A DNA stretch of 64,000 nt from Hyphomicrobiales bacterium (GTDB lineage: Bacteria; Pseudomonadota; Alphaproteobacteria; Rhizobiales; Xanthobacteraceae): NCBI GenBank assembly GCA_017305555.1, contig JAFKKM010000012.1:42447-106446 (forward strand), read 5' to 3'. Shown here one piece after another: positions 7,067 to 15,502 of the stretch; the stretch's first letter is position 1, and every line of letters starts with the position of its first letter. The notes below the pieces were generated by a model. The model saw only the letters and a program-made list of their open reading frames with translations. It had not been told where the DNA came from and searched no databases. Made by a program: the position numbers and the translations under genes.

Positions 7067-7646
7067 CGACACCGAATTGCTCGACACCGCGAGCACGCTG
7101 GACAGTCTCACATTGAAAACGCGCGACCTCTCATCCGGCGCCAACAGCTTCGCGCGTGCCATGAGTTCAGCCTTCGCCACCTCGGTGACCGGCGGCAAGC
7201 AGTTTGACGACGTGCTGAAGTCGCTGGCGCTGCGGCTGTCGGACTTGTCGGTGCGCCTCGCGTTCAAACCGCTGACCAGCGCACTCGGCAGTGGCATCGA
7301 CAGTCTGCTGTCCGGCCTCACCGGGATCGGCGGCAGCACCTCGACGGCCTCGATGGTCGCGGCCTCCGGCGCGGTGAAGCCGTTCGCGACCGGCGGCGTC
7401 ATCGGCACGCCGACTTACTTTCCGATGATGGATGGCGGCGTCGGGCTTGCGGGCGAGGCGGGGCCGGAAGCGATCATGCCGCTGAAGCGCGGACCGGACG
7501 GCCGCCTCGGCGTCAGCGGCGCGAGCGGCGGCAACACCATTACGGTGCAGATCGCGACGCCGGATGTAGAGAGCTTCCGCCGCTCGGAAAGCTACATCAC
7601 GGGCCAGATTGCCCGCGCCGTCGCGCGCGGACAGCGGAGCTTGTGA
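7059..7646 (+). CDS. Tail tape measure protein (GTA g11)
   Basis: A 195-aa tape measure protein of the short GTA type. Its C-terminal half has the typical phage signature KPFATGGVIGTPTYFPMMDG and GLAGEAGPEAIMPLKRGPDG, ending in QIARAVARGQRSL. Length is close to that of RcGTA g11 (about 220 aa), so it appears complete. It sets the tail length. It is the last tail gene in canonical order; the distal-tail, hub, peptidase and receptor-binding genes (g12-g15) that should follow are absent. Confidence 0.9.
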   Translation: MTDDTELLDTASTLDSLTLKTRDLSSGANSFARAMSSAFATSVTGGKQFDDVLKSLALRLSDLSVRLAFKPLTSALGSGIDSLLSGLTGIGGSTSTASMVAASGAVKPFATGGVIGTPTYFPMMDGGVGLAGEAGPEAIMPLKRGPDGRLGVSGASGGNTITVQIATPDVESFRRSESYITGQIARAVARGQRSL

Positions 7647-7684
7647 GTGCGGTTCAAACGAGGAACCGCAACTCGATCACCGTC

Positions 7685-7704
7685 GTCCCCGCGTATGCGG
7701 GGAC
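7685..7704. repeat. Short hairpin repeat, single unit
   Basis: GTCCCCGC, GTAT, GCGGGGAC: a perfect 8-base-arm hairpin, nearly identical to the palindromic unit present twice at 20721-20833. It lies right after the tape measure gene, at the point where the tail-tip genes are missing. Confidence 0.8.
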
Positions 7705-7835
7705 CAAGACTCCGCAGCGGTTCGGTTCGATCGACTGAAGCGAGGTTATTTAACTGCTTATCCCGTTTGCTCCGGCAGTAACCATATCTAGAAGTATTAA
7801 TCGACTCTTTGGCGGCGCCGTGTTGGGATCCGCGG

Positions 7836-9083
7836 ATGGCGAGAGAAGCCCTCTTTCCCACCCGCTGGAAGCATGACAAGCCGCCCTCGATCGAGGCTTT
7901 CATGGCCAATTTCCACGACGATTACGCTTGCGCCGAGCATCTTGCCCGCAAGCGATGGCCCGACGGCTTCGTCTGCCCGCACTGCGGATCGAAGAAAGGC
8001 TGGCGACTGGAGGCCAAGCCATGGGTCTGGGAATGCGCCGGAAAGGGCGATGATCCGATTTGCCGTCGTCAGACATCGGTCATCGCCGGCACCGTGATGC
8101 ATGGCACTCACCTGCCGCTCCGGACATGGTTCATCGCGGCGTATCTGGCGGCGACGCATTCCAATTCGATCTCGGCGCTCCAACTCCAGGCCAAGCTCGG
8201 CTTGGGATCGTACAAGACCGCCTGGCTGCTGTTGCACAAGCTGCGCCGGGCGATGGTCAATCCGGGTCGCACCCCGCTTCAGGGCGACGTCGAGGTGGAC
8301 GAGAGCAGCATTCCTTATTATCTCCACGACGGCCCGTCCGGAGGCGGTCAAGGCAAGAGTCTGGTTGGAAAAATCTTCATTATCGGCGCGGTCGAGAAGC
8401 ATGAAGGACGCACCTCCGGCCGCATCAGGCTGGCCAAGCTGACCGAGGACAAGCGCCGTTACATCCAACCGTTCGTGCTCGCAAATACGGCTCCGAGATG
8501 CACCATTTATACGGATGCCAATCGCTCTTACGTCGGCATTCCCGATCGGAAGCATTTCCCGACCAACCTCAGTGCGAAGGATGCTCTTCCGGCCCACGAG
8601 AGTTTCGAACGCATCCATCGCGTCTTCTCAAATTTGAAGCGCTGGGGACTCGGAACGTTCCATGGTTTCCGAGAAAAGCATCTCGACGCATACCTCCATG
8701 AGTTCGAGTTTCGTTGGAATCGGCGGCGGCGTTTCAGGTCAACGCTGGATACGCTGCTTGGGATCGGACAATCGTTGCCGCGGACGACCTATCGGGACAT
8801 CGTGGGAGATACGAGTGAGTGGCGGCAGGCTCACAAAGAACAGATCCTGGCGATGGTTTCCCCGGAACGACGCGAGGCTGCCAGGTATCTCGCGAGGGCC
8901 AGAAAGATCGATATTCTCGATGCGCTCGAAATGGTCGGCCCCATACGGTCAACGCGACCCTACAAGAGGCGTCTATTGGAGCGACCAGTGCTCGCTCCGC
9001 GTCGGCGCGGGGAAGAGCGATCCACGGCGCGCTATCGTCATCCACCGCGGCCGCCGATGATCGCGATGGCGAACGTCGCTTAA
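7836..9083 (+). mobile_element. IS1595-family transposase
   Basis: A 415-aa transposase with an N-terminal zinc ribbon (FVCPHCGSKKGW, later CAGKGDDPICRR) followed by an ISXO2-like DDE-type catalytic domain: first Asp in DVEVDESSIPYY, second in IYTDANRSY, and the family's Asn/Glu region at RVFSNLKRWGLG. These support the IS1595 family. The C-terminal tail (after about residue 360) is basic and looks unlike the core. Start at ATG 7836; a TTG 27 bases upstream is possible. Inverted ends were not proven; an 8-base match (TGGCGGCG at 7810, its complement at 9139) flanks the gene. It sits where GTA g12 should begin. It appears intact. Confidence 0.88.
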
Positions 9084-9285
9084 TCTTCGGTCAAACGAAA
9101 ATTCGGACGTAAATTTCTGAGTTTGGCTAGTTAGCGAACGCCGCCAGATTGTGTTCGAATCCTACGGTTCGCACGTCTCGTTGTCATTTTCGCGCGCCAA
9201 CACCATATTTGCTAAGGCCACTCTGGATTGTCCTCACAAGTTCCATTATTCTGGAGCGTGGCCTACGAACGAAGGGAAATTCGCC

Positions 9286-9534
9286 ATGGGTGCTCACGCT
9301 GCGACCATCGCAATAAGTGGTGATACTTACGCTGCAGCCGAGAGGATCGCATCTCTCGACCATGTCACAGTCGATGTTTTGATCGAGAGTTTGGTGAAGA
9401 GGCACGCCGAATATATCGACTCTCTGAATAATTTTCCGGAGATGCCCAAGTTTAGTCTGGACGAGTATGAAATGCAGCGCGATCAGGGTGAGACCGAAGA
9501 GGAATATCAGACGCGCCTTGACCTATTTAGGTAG
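9286..9534 (+). CDS. Putative antitoxin of a PemK/MazF-type pair
   Basis: An 82-aa acidic protein: the first half looks like a small DNA-binding or dimerisation fold (AATIAISGDTYAAAERIASL), the tail is acidic and probably disordered (SLDEYEMQRDQGETEEEYQT), the usual toxin-binding layout. GAAGGGA precedes the ATG. Its stop lies 5 bases before the toxin start, so they form an operon. I cannot assign a named antitoxin family from sequence alone; the role is inferred from size, charge and position. Confidence 0.7.
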   Translation: MGAHAATIAISGDTYAAAERIASLDHVTVDVLIESLVKRHAEYIDSLNNFPEMPKFSLDEYEMQRDQGETEEEYQTRLDLFR

Positions 9535-9539
9535 CGCTT

Positions 9540-10010
9540 ATGGCGTCGATTCCATTTAAGTCCGGCGATATTGTTTGGACAAATTTCCCCTTCGAAGATA
9601 ATCCTGATCGCCCAGGACCTGTCCGGCACGCCGCGTGCGTCGTTGCGGTTTTCACACGCCAGCAGGCGCGGGTCGCGACCACTGCGCCCATCGATGACAG
9701 GGGATTGGTGGTCGGTGTCTATACATCATCGCAGGTGCGAAAATTTGGTGATGCTCTCCCGATTGGAGTGATTCAGGTGAGATCGGATCGAGCCAGTCAG
9801 GCCGGAAACCAAAGGCCGTTCTTCATCGATGTGCGAAAGCGGGCGTTTGTGCCGTTCGCAAGGCGGTTCTTCCCAGAAATCGATAAATCAAACCATGGTC
9901 TGATTGGCCCCGTGGACCGAGGCCTTTGGGCTGAAGTTCTGAGGCAATATAAACTCGTTAACGATAGGCATCCCGAACTGATCGTAAATGTTGGACCGCT
10001 GCGTCCATGA
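9540..10010 (+). CDS. PemK/MazF-family toxin-like protein
   Basis: A 156-aa protein with the N-terminal FKSGDIVWTNFPFEDNPDRPGPVRHA signature of PemK/MazF-like proteins, small beta-barrel endoribonucleases that cleave mRNA when released from the antitoxin. It is longer than classic MazF (about 110 aa), as in many rhizobial relatives. It follows the antitoxin gene after 5 bases. Base composition is lower in GC than the surrounding phage-like genes, suggesting separate arrival. It may stabilise the element or region. Confidence 0.78.
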   Translation: MASIPFKSGDIVWTNFPFEDNPDRPGPVRHAACVVAVFTRQQARVATTAPIDDRGLVVGVYTSSQVRKFGDALPIGVIQVRSDRASQAGNQRPFFIDVRKRAFVPFARRFFPEIDKSNHGLIGPVDRGLWAEVLRQYKLVNDRHPELIVNVGPLRP

Positions 10011-10294
10011 TACCGGCCATCTTTAATCGGAAAATATCTTTATTTTCAATGAGCTAACGAATTTCCTGTGACTTTCCCTACTTAATGCTGGAAATTTCGC
10101 TAAAGCGAAAACCCACTCCTATCACCGTGCGTAAGCCTGATTGAGCTTCGTCCTTCCGCGGGACGCGGCGTCGCGAATCTTACACACTACACGCCATTCC
10201 CTCTTCTCAAAGTCGGGAGAGAGGGCGGCATCAATCACTATCAGTGGTGCATCCCTGAACTAACGGGATAAGCACTTTTTATTTTTGCAATGGC
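10011..10294. other. AT-richer junction segment
   Basis: About 280 bases with no supported gene. Composition is clearly AT-richer than the flanks (for example AATATCTTTATTTTCAATG). It joins the toxin gene to the interior of a tail-fibre gene, so one recombination breakpoint lies here, near 10280-10295. Confidence 0.6.
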
Positions 10295-10783
10295 TCATCG
10301 AATACGCCGCTGGGCGACAATGGATGGCTCAACGTCATCTACGTCAACGCGAATTACTGCGTGTTCGAATACGTCACGGTCTCGAGCGGACGCCGTTTCT
10401 GTGGCGAGTTGCTGAACAATGTCTGGAGCGGTTGGAAAACCACCGACACGCTTCGCGGTTCGAATGCGACCGGCCAATGGGTTATCTACCCGACCGGTCT
10501 TATGATCTGCACGCTGAAGCTCGCCATTCCGGAGGGCTCCTGGAGCACCGACGTCTGGGGCGCTTATCGCAACTGCGGATCGTGGCCGTTGCCCGCGACG
10601 TTCTCGCAGGTGTTCGGCGGCTGGGTGCAGACTGTCGATGGCGTCATCAGTGCGCGATCGGCCTACACGACATACTTCACCCTCAGCGCGACGACGATCG
10701 CCGATATCTATGTCGCGTCGCCGAGCACGATACCGGGCACGGCGGAACTTTCCCTGAATGTCGTAACCATAGGGGTTTCCTGA
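10295..10783 (+). pseudogene. 5'-truncated tail fibre / pyocin-knob domain remnant
   Basis: The frame reads NTPLGDNGWLNVIYVNANY and continues into the annotated-looking part CVFEYVTVSSGRRFCGELLN, NVWSGWKTTDT, typical of pyocin-knob-like tail-fibre domains, then a C-terminal beta domain ending NVVTIGVS. Protein-like sequence begins right after the AT-rich junction with no ATG and no ribosome binding site; the first possible start is a GTG at 10361 inside the knob domain. The N-terminal, particle-binding part is therefore lost. The C-terminal end is intact and abuts the next phage gene. Confidence 0.72.
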
Positions 10784-10784
10784 C

Positions 10785-11093
10785 ATGATCCTTCACCTGT
10801 GTCCGCAGTTGCGCTCCGATGCGCTGTCGGTGGTCAAGACTGGTGACGCTCTGACGATCAACGGCGATGTCGTCGACCTGTCGGTCATTCCCGACGGCGC
10901 CGATCTGTCGTCCACCGCCATCGGCAATGAATGGATCGTCGGCATCGTGCGGCGTGTCGACGGTGTTCTCCACGTTCCCTTGATTTTTCCTCATGGCCCC
11001 GATGCCGTTATGGGGATGCGGTTTCCCGAGAGTATCGTGAATCCGCCGGACGGGCCGATTGCATTGCCGGGAGCGAACCATGGCGACGATTGA
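10785..11093 (+). CDS. Phage tail-associated hypothetical protein (102 aa)
   Basis: A small protein (MILHLCPQLRSDALSVVKTG, TINGDVVDLSVIPDGADL, GNEWIVGIVRRVDGVLHVPL). Such proteins regularly follow tail-fibre genes in rhizobial prophages; their role is unknown. It starts two bases after the fibre remnant and overlaps the next gene by 14 bases, so it belonged to the same operon. Confidence 0.78.
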   Translation: MILHLCPQLRSDALSVVKTGDALTINGDVVDLSVIPDGADLSSTAIGNEWIVGIVRRVDGVLHVPLIFPHGPDAVMGMRFPESIVNPPDGPIALPGANHGDD

Positions 11094-11490
11094 TCTTTCG
11101 AAACTTGTCACGGCCGGAATGAAGACAGCGCAGACGCGGCAGGCGCAGACCGCTGCCGTGATCGCGGAGCGCGAACGACGGCTGGCGGCCGGCTTCGATT
11201 ACGATTTCGAGGATACCCGCGGCGTTCATCGCATCGCGACGTCGGAGCAGGACATGCGCGGCTGGGACGAAGTAACCAAGATCGCCAGCGCGATGATCGC
11301 ACTCGGCGATCACATTTCAACAATCGATATCGTAACCGAGACGGGACCGGTGCCGGTGAAGGCGATCGAGTGGCAACGCGTACTCGTCGCAGCCGCCGCG
11401 TTTCGTCAGCCGATCTGGGCGGCCAGCTTCGCGCTTCAGGCGACGGAGAGGATCCCGGCCGATATGACAGATGATCGGCACTGGCCGTAG
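11080..11490 (+). CDS. Phage tail fibre assembly-like protein (DUF4376-like)
   Basis: A 136-aa protein with an N-terminal helical segment (ATIDLSKLVTAGMKTAQTRQ) followed by AERERRLAAGFDYDFEDTRG and VHRIATSEQDMRGWDEVTKI, the layout of DUF4376-type proteins encoded next to tail fibres. Start at ATG 11080 after GGGAGCG; an upstream in-frame start adds seven residues inside the previous gene. It is probably without a partner, since the fibre gene upstream is truncated. Confidence 0.75.
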   Translation: MATIDLSKLVTAGMKTAQTRQAQTAAVIAERERRLAAGFDYDFEDTRGVHRIATSEQDMRGWDEVTKIASAMIALGDHISTIDIVTETGPVPVKAIEWQRVLVAAAAFRQPIWAASFALQATERIPADMTDDRHWP

Positions 11491-11517
11491 CGTGACGTAT
11501 CGCTCCTGCGTTCGATG

Positions 11518-11646
11518 TCAGTGGGAGCAGATTCCGATCCTGGACAAGATCGGTCCCGATCGGCACGAAGCGAGCGCGGAGTCCTGATACAGGCTGAATG
11601 CCACGGCTGATATGGCAAGGATGAGAATAAACGTCATCATGCGCAT
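11518..11646 (-). CDS. Possible small exported peptide (42 aa)
   Basis: Too short for standard gene finding. Reads MRMMTFILILAISAVAFSLY, a convincing hydrophobic signal or anchor, then a short tail with three cysteines. It lies on the minus strand, downstream of another mini-ORF, opposite to the phage genes. No strong ribosome binding site is seen, so this is tentative. Confidence 0.35.
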   Translation of the reverse strand: MRMMTFILILAISAVAFSLYQDSALASCRSGPILSRIGICSH

Positions 11647-11657
11647 CGGAATTTACG

Positions 11658-11741
11658 TCACGCGCGGAAACGCTCTTTGATGCCGGAAAAGATGAAGTAG
11701 ATAGCAGCAATCGCTATCACTAGCTCGAACGCTTCGATCAT
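11658..11741 (-). CDS. Possible small membrane peptide (27 aa)
   Basis: Reads MIEAFELVIAIAAIYFIFSG followed by the basic tail IKERFRA: a single membrane helix with a positively charged cytoplasmic end, typical of bacterial small membrane proteins. It lies on the minus strand in an otherwise empty 360-base stretch. The ribosome binding site is weak (AGGCT). It is plausible but unproven. Confidence 0.42.
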   Translation of the reverse strand: MIEAFELVIAIAAIYFIFSGIKERFRA

Positions 11742-11853
11742 TGAAATAAGCCTGGATTATTCAAAAGTATCGTCGTTTTGCCGACTTTTGTTGGCTGACG
11801 CATCCCCCATTTGGGGGGCGGTGGCCGGAACTCCATCACGCCAGGAATATGCC

Positions 11854-12651
11854 ATGCCCGATCCTGCTTTCGGTGCCGCCGGCGTTCGCCTTTCGCTCGC
11901 CACGTTGCGCGCGATTTTTCCGGGGGCGCCGGCCGCAGTTATCAACGCCTTCGTTGAAAAGCAGGGTGTGCTGACAGCGGTCGAGTTGAACCGGACCCGG
12001 CAACGGCTGGCTTATTGCTTCGCGAATCTGCACGCCGAGACCGGCGGGTTCACCATCAAGAGCTTGACCGAGAACATCAACTACACCGCGGCGCGGATGG
12101 CCGTCGTTTGGCCGAACCGTTTCGCCTCGGCTGCCGCCGTGCAGGCGAAGTACGGCACCGCGCCGAATTGGCAGATGAAGGCGTTCGATGACATCTACGG
12201 CAATCGAATGGGCAACCGGCCCGACACCTCGGACGGCTCGCGCTATATCGGCCGTGGCGGCCCGCAGATCACCGGACGCGACGGCTATGCGGAAATCGGC
12301 AGACGGATCGGCGTCGATCTCGTCGACCATCCGGATGTCGCCGCGTCGGCTGCGTTGCAGCCCGATATCGCGGCGGCGTTCTGGACCTGGAAGGGCATGA
12401 ACCGGCTCGCCGATGCAAGTGATTTCATCGGCTGCGTGAAAGCGTGGAATGGCGGCACCAACGGTCTTGCGGAACGGCAATCGCAGCTCGCGCGCATTTT
12501 GCCGATCCTGCAAAAGGCCGAGTGGGGTGAAGTAATCGCAGCGCCGGTGAAGCCGCCACCCGATCCGGTTTCCGTTTCAACACCCACATCGCAGCCGTCC
12601 GCATGGGCGGCTTTTTTCATGGCGATTGCCAAACTGTTCGGGAGGGCATGA
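11854..12651 (+). CDS. GH19-type endolysin (peptidoglycan hydrolase)
   Basis: A 265-aa protein with a glycoside hydrolase family 19 (chitinase-like) lysozyme domain at about residues 15-215: FANLHAETGGFTIKSLTENI holds the catalytic Glu region, and RYIGRGGPQITGRDGYAEIG is the family signature; ANWNG-like KAWNGGTNGLAERQ closes the domain. A proline-rich linker leads to a C-terminal hydrophobic segment (AWAAFFMAIAKLFGRA), possibly membrane-binding. It degrades the cell wall to release particles. Start at ATG 11854; an upstream in-frame ATG gives an unlikely leader. It is followed directly by the holin gene. Confidence 0.9.
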   Translation: MPDPAFGAAGVRLSLATLRAIFPGAPAAVINAFVEKQGVLTAVELNRTRQRLAYCFANLHAETGGFTIKSLTENINYTAARMAVVWPNRFASAAAVQAKYGTAPNWQMKAFDDIYGNRMGNRPDTSDGSRYIGRGGPQITGRDGYAEIGRRIGVDLVDHPDVAASAALQPDIAAAFWTWKGMNRLADASDFIGCVKAWNGGTNGLAERQSQLARILPILQKAEWGEVIAAPVKPPPDPVSVSTPTSQPSAWAAFFMAIAKLFGRA

Positions 12652-12652
12652 G

Positions 12653-13225
12653 ATGGACTGGAGCGATCTTGCCAAACAGGTGATTGGGCTCGGTGCGCCG
12701 ATGCTCGGCACGGCGCTCGGCGGCCCGCTTGGCGGTGCGGCCGGACAGATTCTCGCAACCGTGCTCGGCACCACCGCGCCGACACCCGGAGCAGTGCAGG
12801 CCGCATTGCCCGGCGCCGATCCGAACAAGCTCGCTGAAGCGGAGGCACGGTGGATCGAGACGATCCGCGCCGAGGCCGAAACGCAACGCACGGCGATCAG
12901 CGAGACGCAAACCACGATCCGCGCAGAGATCGCGAGCGACGACGTCGTGCAGCGCTGGTGGCGGCCGCTTTATGCGTTCGAACTGACGTTCGAATGCGCC
13001 GCCTTGTGGATTGTGCTGGTCCACGAATTCTGGACCGGCGATGTCGCGACGATCAATGCGATGATTGGAGCGACGGCGCTGTTCGTCACCTATTGGGGCT
13101 TTCGCTTCGGCGTGTTAGGCGTCTACATCAGCGGCCGCACCCGCGAGAAGGTTTGCGCGGCGACCGGACAGGATGCGCCGGGCCTGCTGGAAAAGCTGGC
13201 CAAGGCGGTGGCGAAGAAAAAGTAA
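12653..13225 (+). CDS. 3TM holin of the gene-transfer-release family
   Basis: A 190-aa protein: glycine-rich N-terminus (GAPMLGTALGGPLGGAAGQI), a helical charged middle (EARWIETIRAEAETQRTAIS), the conserved DDVVQRWWRPLYAFEL motif and two hydrophobic helices (CAALWIVLVHEF, MIGATALFVTYWGFRFGVLG). This matches the three-helix holins used for gene transfer agent release and by related phages. It starts one base after the endolysin stop, with GGAGGG upstream. It permeabilises the inner membrane to let the endolysin out. Confidence 0.9.
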   Translation: MDWSDLAKQVIGLGAPMLGTALGGPLGGAAGQILATVLGTTAPTPGAVQAALPGADPNKLAEAEARWIETIRAEAETQRTAISETQTTIRAEIASDDVVQRWWRPLYAFELTFECAALWIVLVHEFWTGDVATINAMIGATALFVTYWGFRFGVLGVYISGRTREKVCAATGQDAPGLLEKLAKAVAKKK

Positions 13226-13310
13226 GCCGCGGGATTGCCATCGTTCAGCCGCCATTCACCCTGATGCGGTTTGATAGCGGCGTGGGCGGCGCATCGGCTG
13301 CCCGGCATGA

Positions 13311-13997
13311 ATGACGGAGATGGCGTTGCGCCTGCTTGTCGTTGAAGATGACCCGGACCTCAATCGGCAGCTCACTGCCGCATTGTCGGATGCCGGTTAT
13401 GTGGTGGATCGCGCCTTCGACGGCGAGGAGGGGCATTTCCTCGGCGACAGCGAGCCCTACGACGCCGTGGTGCTCGATATCGGTCTGCCGAAGATGGACG
13501 GTATTTCCGTGTTGGAAGCCTGGCGGCGCAACAACCGCGTCATGCCGGTGCTGATCCTGACGGCGCGCGATCGCTGGAGCGACAAGGTGCAGGGGTTCGA
13601 CGCCGGCGCCGACGACTACGTCGCCAAGCCGTTCCATATGGAAGAGGTGCTGGCGCGGCTGCGCGCGCTGCTGCGCCGCTCCACCGGCCATGCCCAGAGC
13701 GAATTGACGTGCGGGCCGGTGGTGCTCGACACCCGCACCGGACGCGTCAGCGTCAACGGCAACGCGATCAAGATGACTTCGCACGAATACCGTCTGCTGG
13801 CTTACCTGATGCATCATGCCGGGCGCGTGGTGTCGCGCACCGAACTGGTGGAGCATCTCTACGACCAGGACTTCGACCGCGACTCCAACACCATCGAAGT
13901 GTTCGTCGGCCGTATCCGCAAGAAGCTCGAGGTCGATATCATCCAGACCGTGCGGGGGCTTGGCTATCTGCTGACGCCGCCGATCGATGCCAGATAA
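13311..13997 (+). CDS. OmpR/PhoP-family response regulator (FeuP/PhoP-like)
   Basis: A 228-aa two-domain response regulator. The receiver domain spans about residues 5-118, with acidic pocket VVEDDPDL, phospho-acceptor Asp in VVLDIGLPKMDG, Thr in ILTAR and Lys in YVAKPF. The winged-helix DNA-binding domain covers about 130-222 (SHEYRLLAYLMHHAGRVVS, RDSNTIEVFVGRIRKKL). It overlaps the sensor kinase gene by 11 bases. Start is uncertain: ATG 13311, ATG 13320 or TTG 13326; GGAG at 13316 best suits the TTG. The pair resembles rhizobial FeuPQ/PhoPQ; the signal is unknown. Confidence 0.92.
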   Translation: MTEMALRLLVVEDDPDLNRQLTAALSDAGYVVDRAFDGEEGHFLGDSEPYDAVVLDIGLPKMDGISVLEAWRRNNRVMPVLILTARDRWSDKVQGFDAGADDYVAKPFHMEEVLARLRALLRRSTGHAQSELTCGPVVLDTRTGRVSVNGNAIKMTSHEYRLLAYLMHHAGRVVSRTELVEHLYDQDFDRDSNTIEVFVGRIRKKLEVDIIQTVRGLGYLLTPPIDAR

Positions 13998-15381
13998 AGC
14001 GACCGCGGACCCGCGCCCGAGTTCGCTTGCCACCCGCCTGTTCGTGTCGGCGACGGTGTGGGTCGTGGTGGTGTTGCTGATTACCGGCGTCGTGCTGTCG
14101 TCGGTCTATCGCAGCGCCACCGAGCGCGCCTTCGACCGCCGCCTCAATCTCTATCTGCGTACGCTGGTGGCGGAAGTGGCGACGCCGGAGGAGGGCGGCG
14201 ATCATCAGTTCCAGTCGCTCGGCGAGCCGCTGTTCGATCTGCCGCTGTCGGGCTGGTATTGGCAGATCATCCGCGAGGATACCGCCAAGCCCGAGATTCG
14301 CGCCTCGCGCTCGCTGTGGGACAAGAAGCTGCCGAAGCTCGAGGACGAACACATCCCGCTAAGCGCTTCCGGCGTGCGGCAGGGATATGTCGGCGGCCCC
14401 GAGGGACAGGATTTGCGGATGGTCGAGCGGCCGGTCGATCTCGGCGCCGACGGAAAATTCCTTGTATCGGTGGCGGGCGACGCCGCCGAAATTTACGAAG
14501 AAACCCGCGCCTTCGACTACTACCTGTTCGGCACGTTCGCGGCGTTGACCATCGGATTGTTGCTGACAACGGTGTTTCAGGTGCGCTTCGGCCTTGCGCC
14601 GCTGAAGCGGATTTCCGAGGCGATCGCCGACATCCGTTCCGGACGCGCGGAGCGGCTGGAAGGCAGCTTCCCGGTGGAGATCGCGCCGCTGGCGCGCGAG
14701 ACCAATGCGCTGATCGAAGCCAATCGCGAGATCGTCGAGCGCGCGCGCACCCATGTCGGCAATCTGGCGCACGCGGTGAAGACGCCGCTGTCGGTGATCG
14801 TCAACGAAGCGACGGCGCGCGGGGCCGATCCGTTCGCGACCAAAATTCTCGAACAGGCCTCGCTGATGCGCGAACAGGTCGCGCATCATCTGGAGCGTGC
14901 CCGCATCGCCGCGCGGCCCACCATCGTCGCCACCGTCACCGAGGTCGAGCCGGTGATCGAGGCGCTCGGCCGCACCATGGAGAAAATCCATCGCGGCATC
15001 GATATCGAGATTGCCGCCCCGGCTGCGGCGAAGTTTCGCGGCGAGCGGCAGGACTTCGAGGAGATGGTCGGGAATCTGGTCGACAACGCCTGCAAGTGGG
15101 CGCGGGCGCAGGTCTCGATCCGGGTGGACGTGCGAACGGCCATCGACCCGGAGCGGCAGGCCATGCTGCATATCGTGGTCGACGACGACGGCAAGGGATT
15201 GTCACCCGACGAGCGTGCGCAAGTGTCGCGGCGTGGCAAGCGGCTCGATGAATCCAAGCCCGGTTCCGGGCTCGGCCTCTCCATCGTGGTCGATCTGGCG
15301 GCGCTCTACGGCGGCAGCCTGACGCTGGACGCCGCCCCGCTCGGCGGGCTGCGGGCTGAACTGACCCTGCCGGCGGCGTAA
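13987..15381 (+). CDS. Sensor histidine kinase (FeuQ/PhoQ-like)
   Basis: A 464-aa inner-membrane kinase. One transmembrane helix at about 20-42 (SATVWVVVVLLITGVVLSS), a periplasmic sensor domain with SGWYWQIIRED, a second helix near 178-198, HAMP linker, phospho-acceptor His in NLAHAVKTPLSVI, and an HATPase domain with N box (LVDNACKWA), DDDGKG and GSGLGLSIV. It phosphorylates the regulator encoded upstream. The small periplasmic domain and sequence phrasing resemble FeuQ/PhoQ of rhizobia. Confidence 0.92.
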   Translation: MPDKATADPRPSSLATRLFVSATVWVVVVLLITGVVLSSVYRSATERAFDRRLNLYLRTLVAEVATPEEGGDHQFQSLGEPLFDLPLSGWYWQIIREDTAKPEIRASRSLWDKKLPKLEDEHIPLSASGVRQGYVGGPEGQDLRMVERPVDLGADGKFLVSVAGDAAEIYEETRAFDYYLFGTFAALTIGLLLTTVFQVRFGLAPLKRISEAIADIRSGRAERLEGSFPVEIAPLARETNALIEANREIVERARTHVGNLAHAVKTPLSVIVNEATARGADPFATKILEQASLMREQVAHHLERARIAARPTIVATVTEVEPVIEALGRTMEKIHRGIDIEIAAPAAAKFRGERQDFEEMVGNLVDNACKWARAQVSIRVDVRTAIDPERQAMLHIVVDDDGKGLSPDERAQVSRRGKRLDESKPGSGLGLSIVVDLAALYGGSLTLDAAPLGGLRAELTLPAA

Positions 15382-15502
15382 CCCGCACGCCCGGGCTCAG
15401 GTAACCCTGGGCGCCGGTAACCCTTTATCCTCAACGGGTTCTTAACGAGGCGTCAGTTATGACAGTCGATGGACGACTGTTGTCGCCCGCGGACCCGAAC
15501 GC

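Larger units (their letters stand above)
11491..11853. other. Intergenic stretch between tail-associated and lysis genes
   Basis: About 360 bases with no plus-strand gene. It carries two tiny minus-strand open frames with membrane-like products (listed separately) and probably the promoter for the lysis genes, which I cannot place with confidence. Confidence 0.5.

Noticed and set aside
7810..9146. TGGCGGCG and its complement as IS terminal repeats
   Set aside because: Only 8 bases match, no target duplication is visible, and such GC strings are common here; the true element ends are not determined.
9139..9180. A tRNA-like T-loop (GTTCGAATCC) after the transposase gene
   Set aside because: The flanking bases do not pair into a T-stem and no anticodon or D-arm precedes it. 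At most it is a fragment; I do not call a tRNA.
13245..15388. Long minus-strand open frames over the two-component genes
   Set aside because: These are shadows caused by high third-position GC of the real genes on the other strand.
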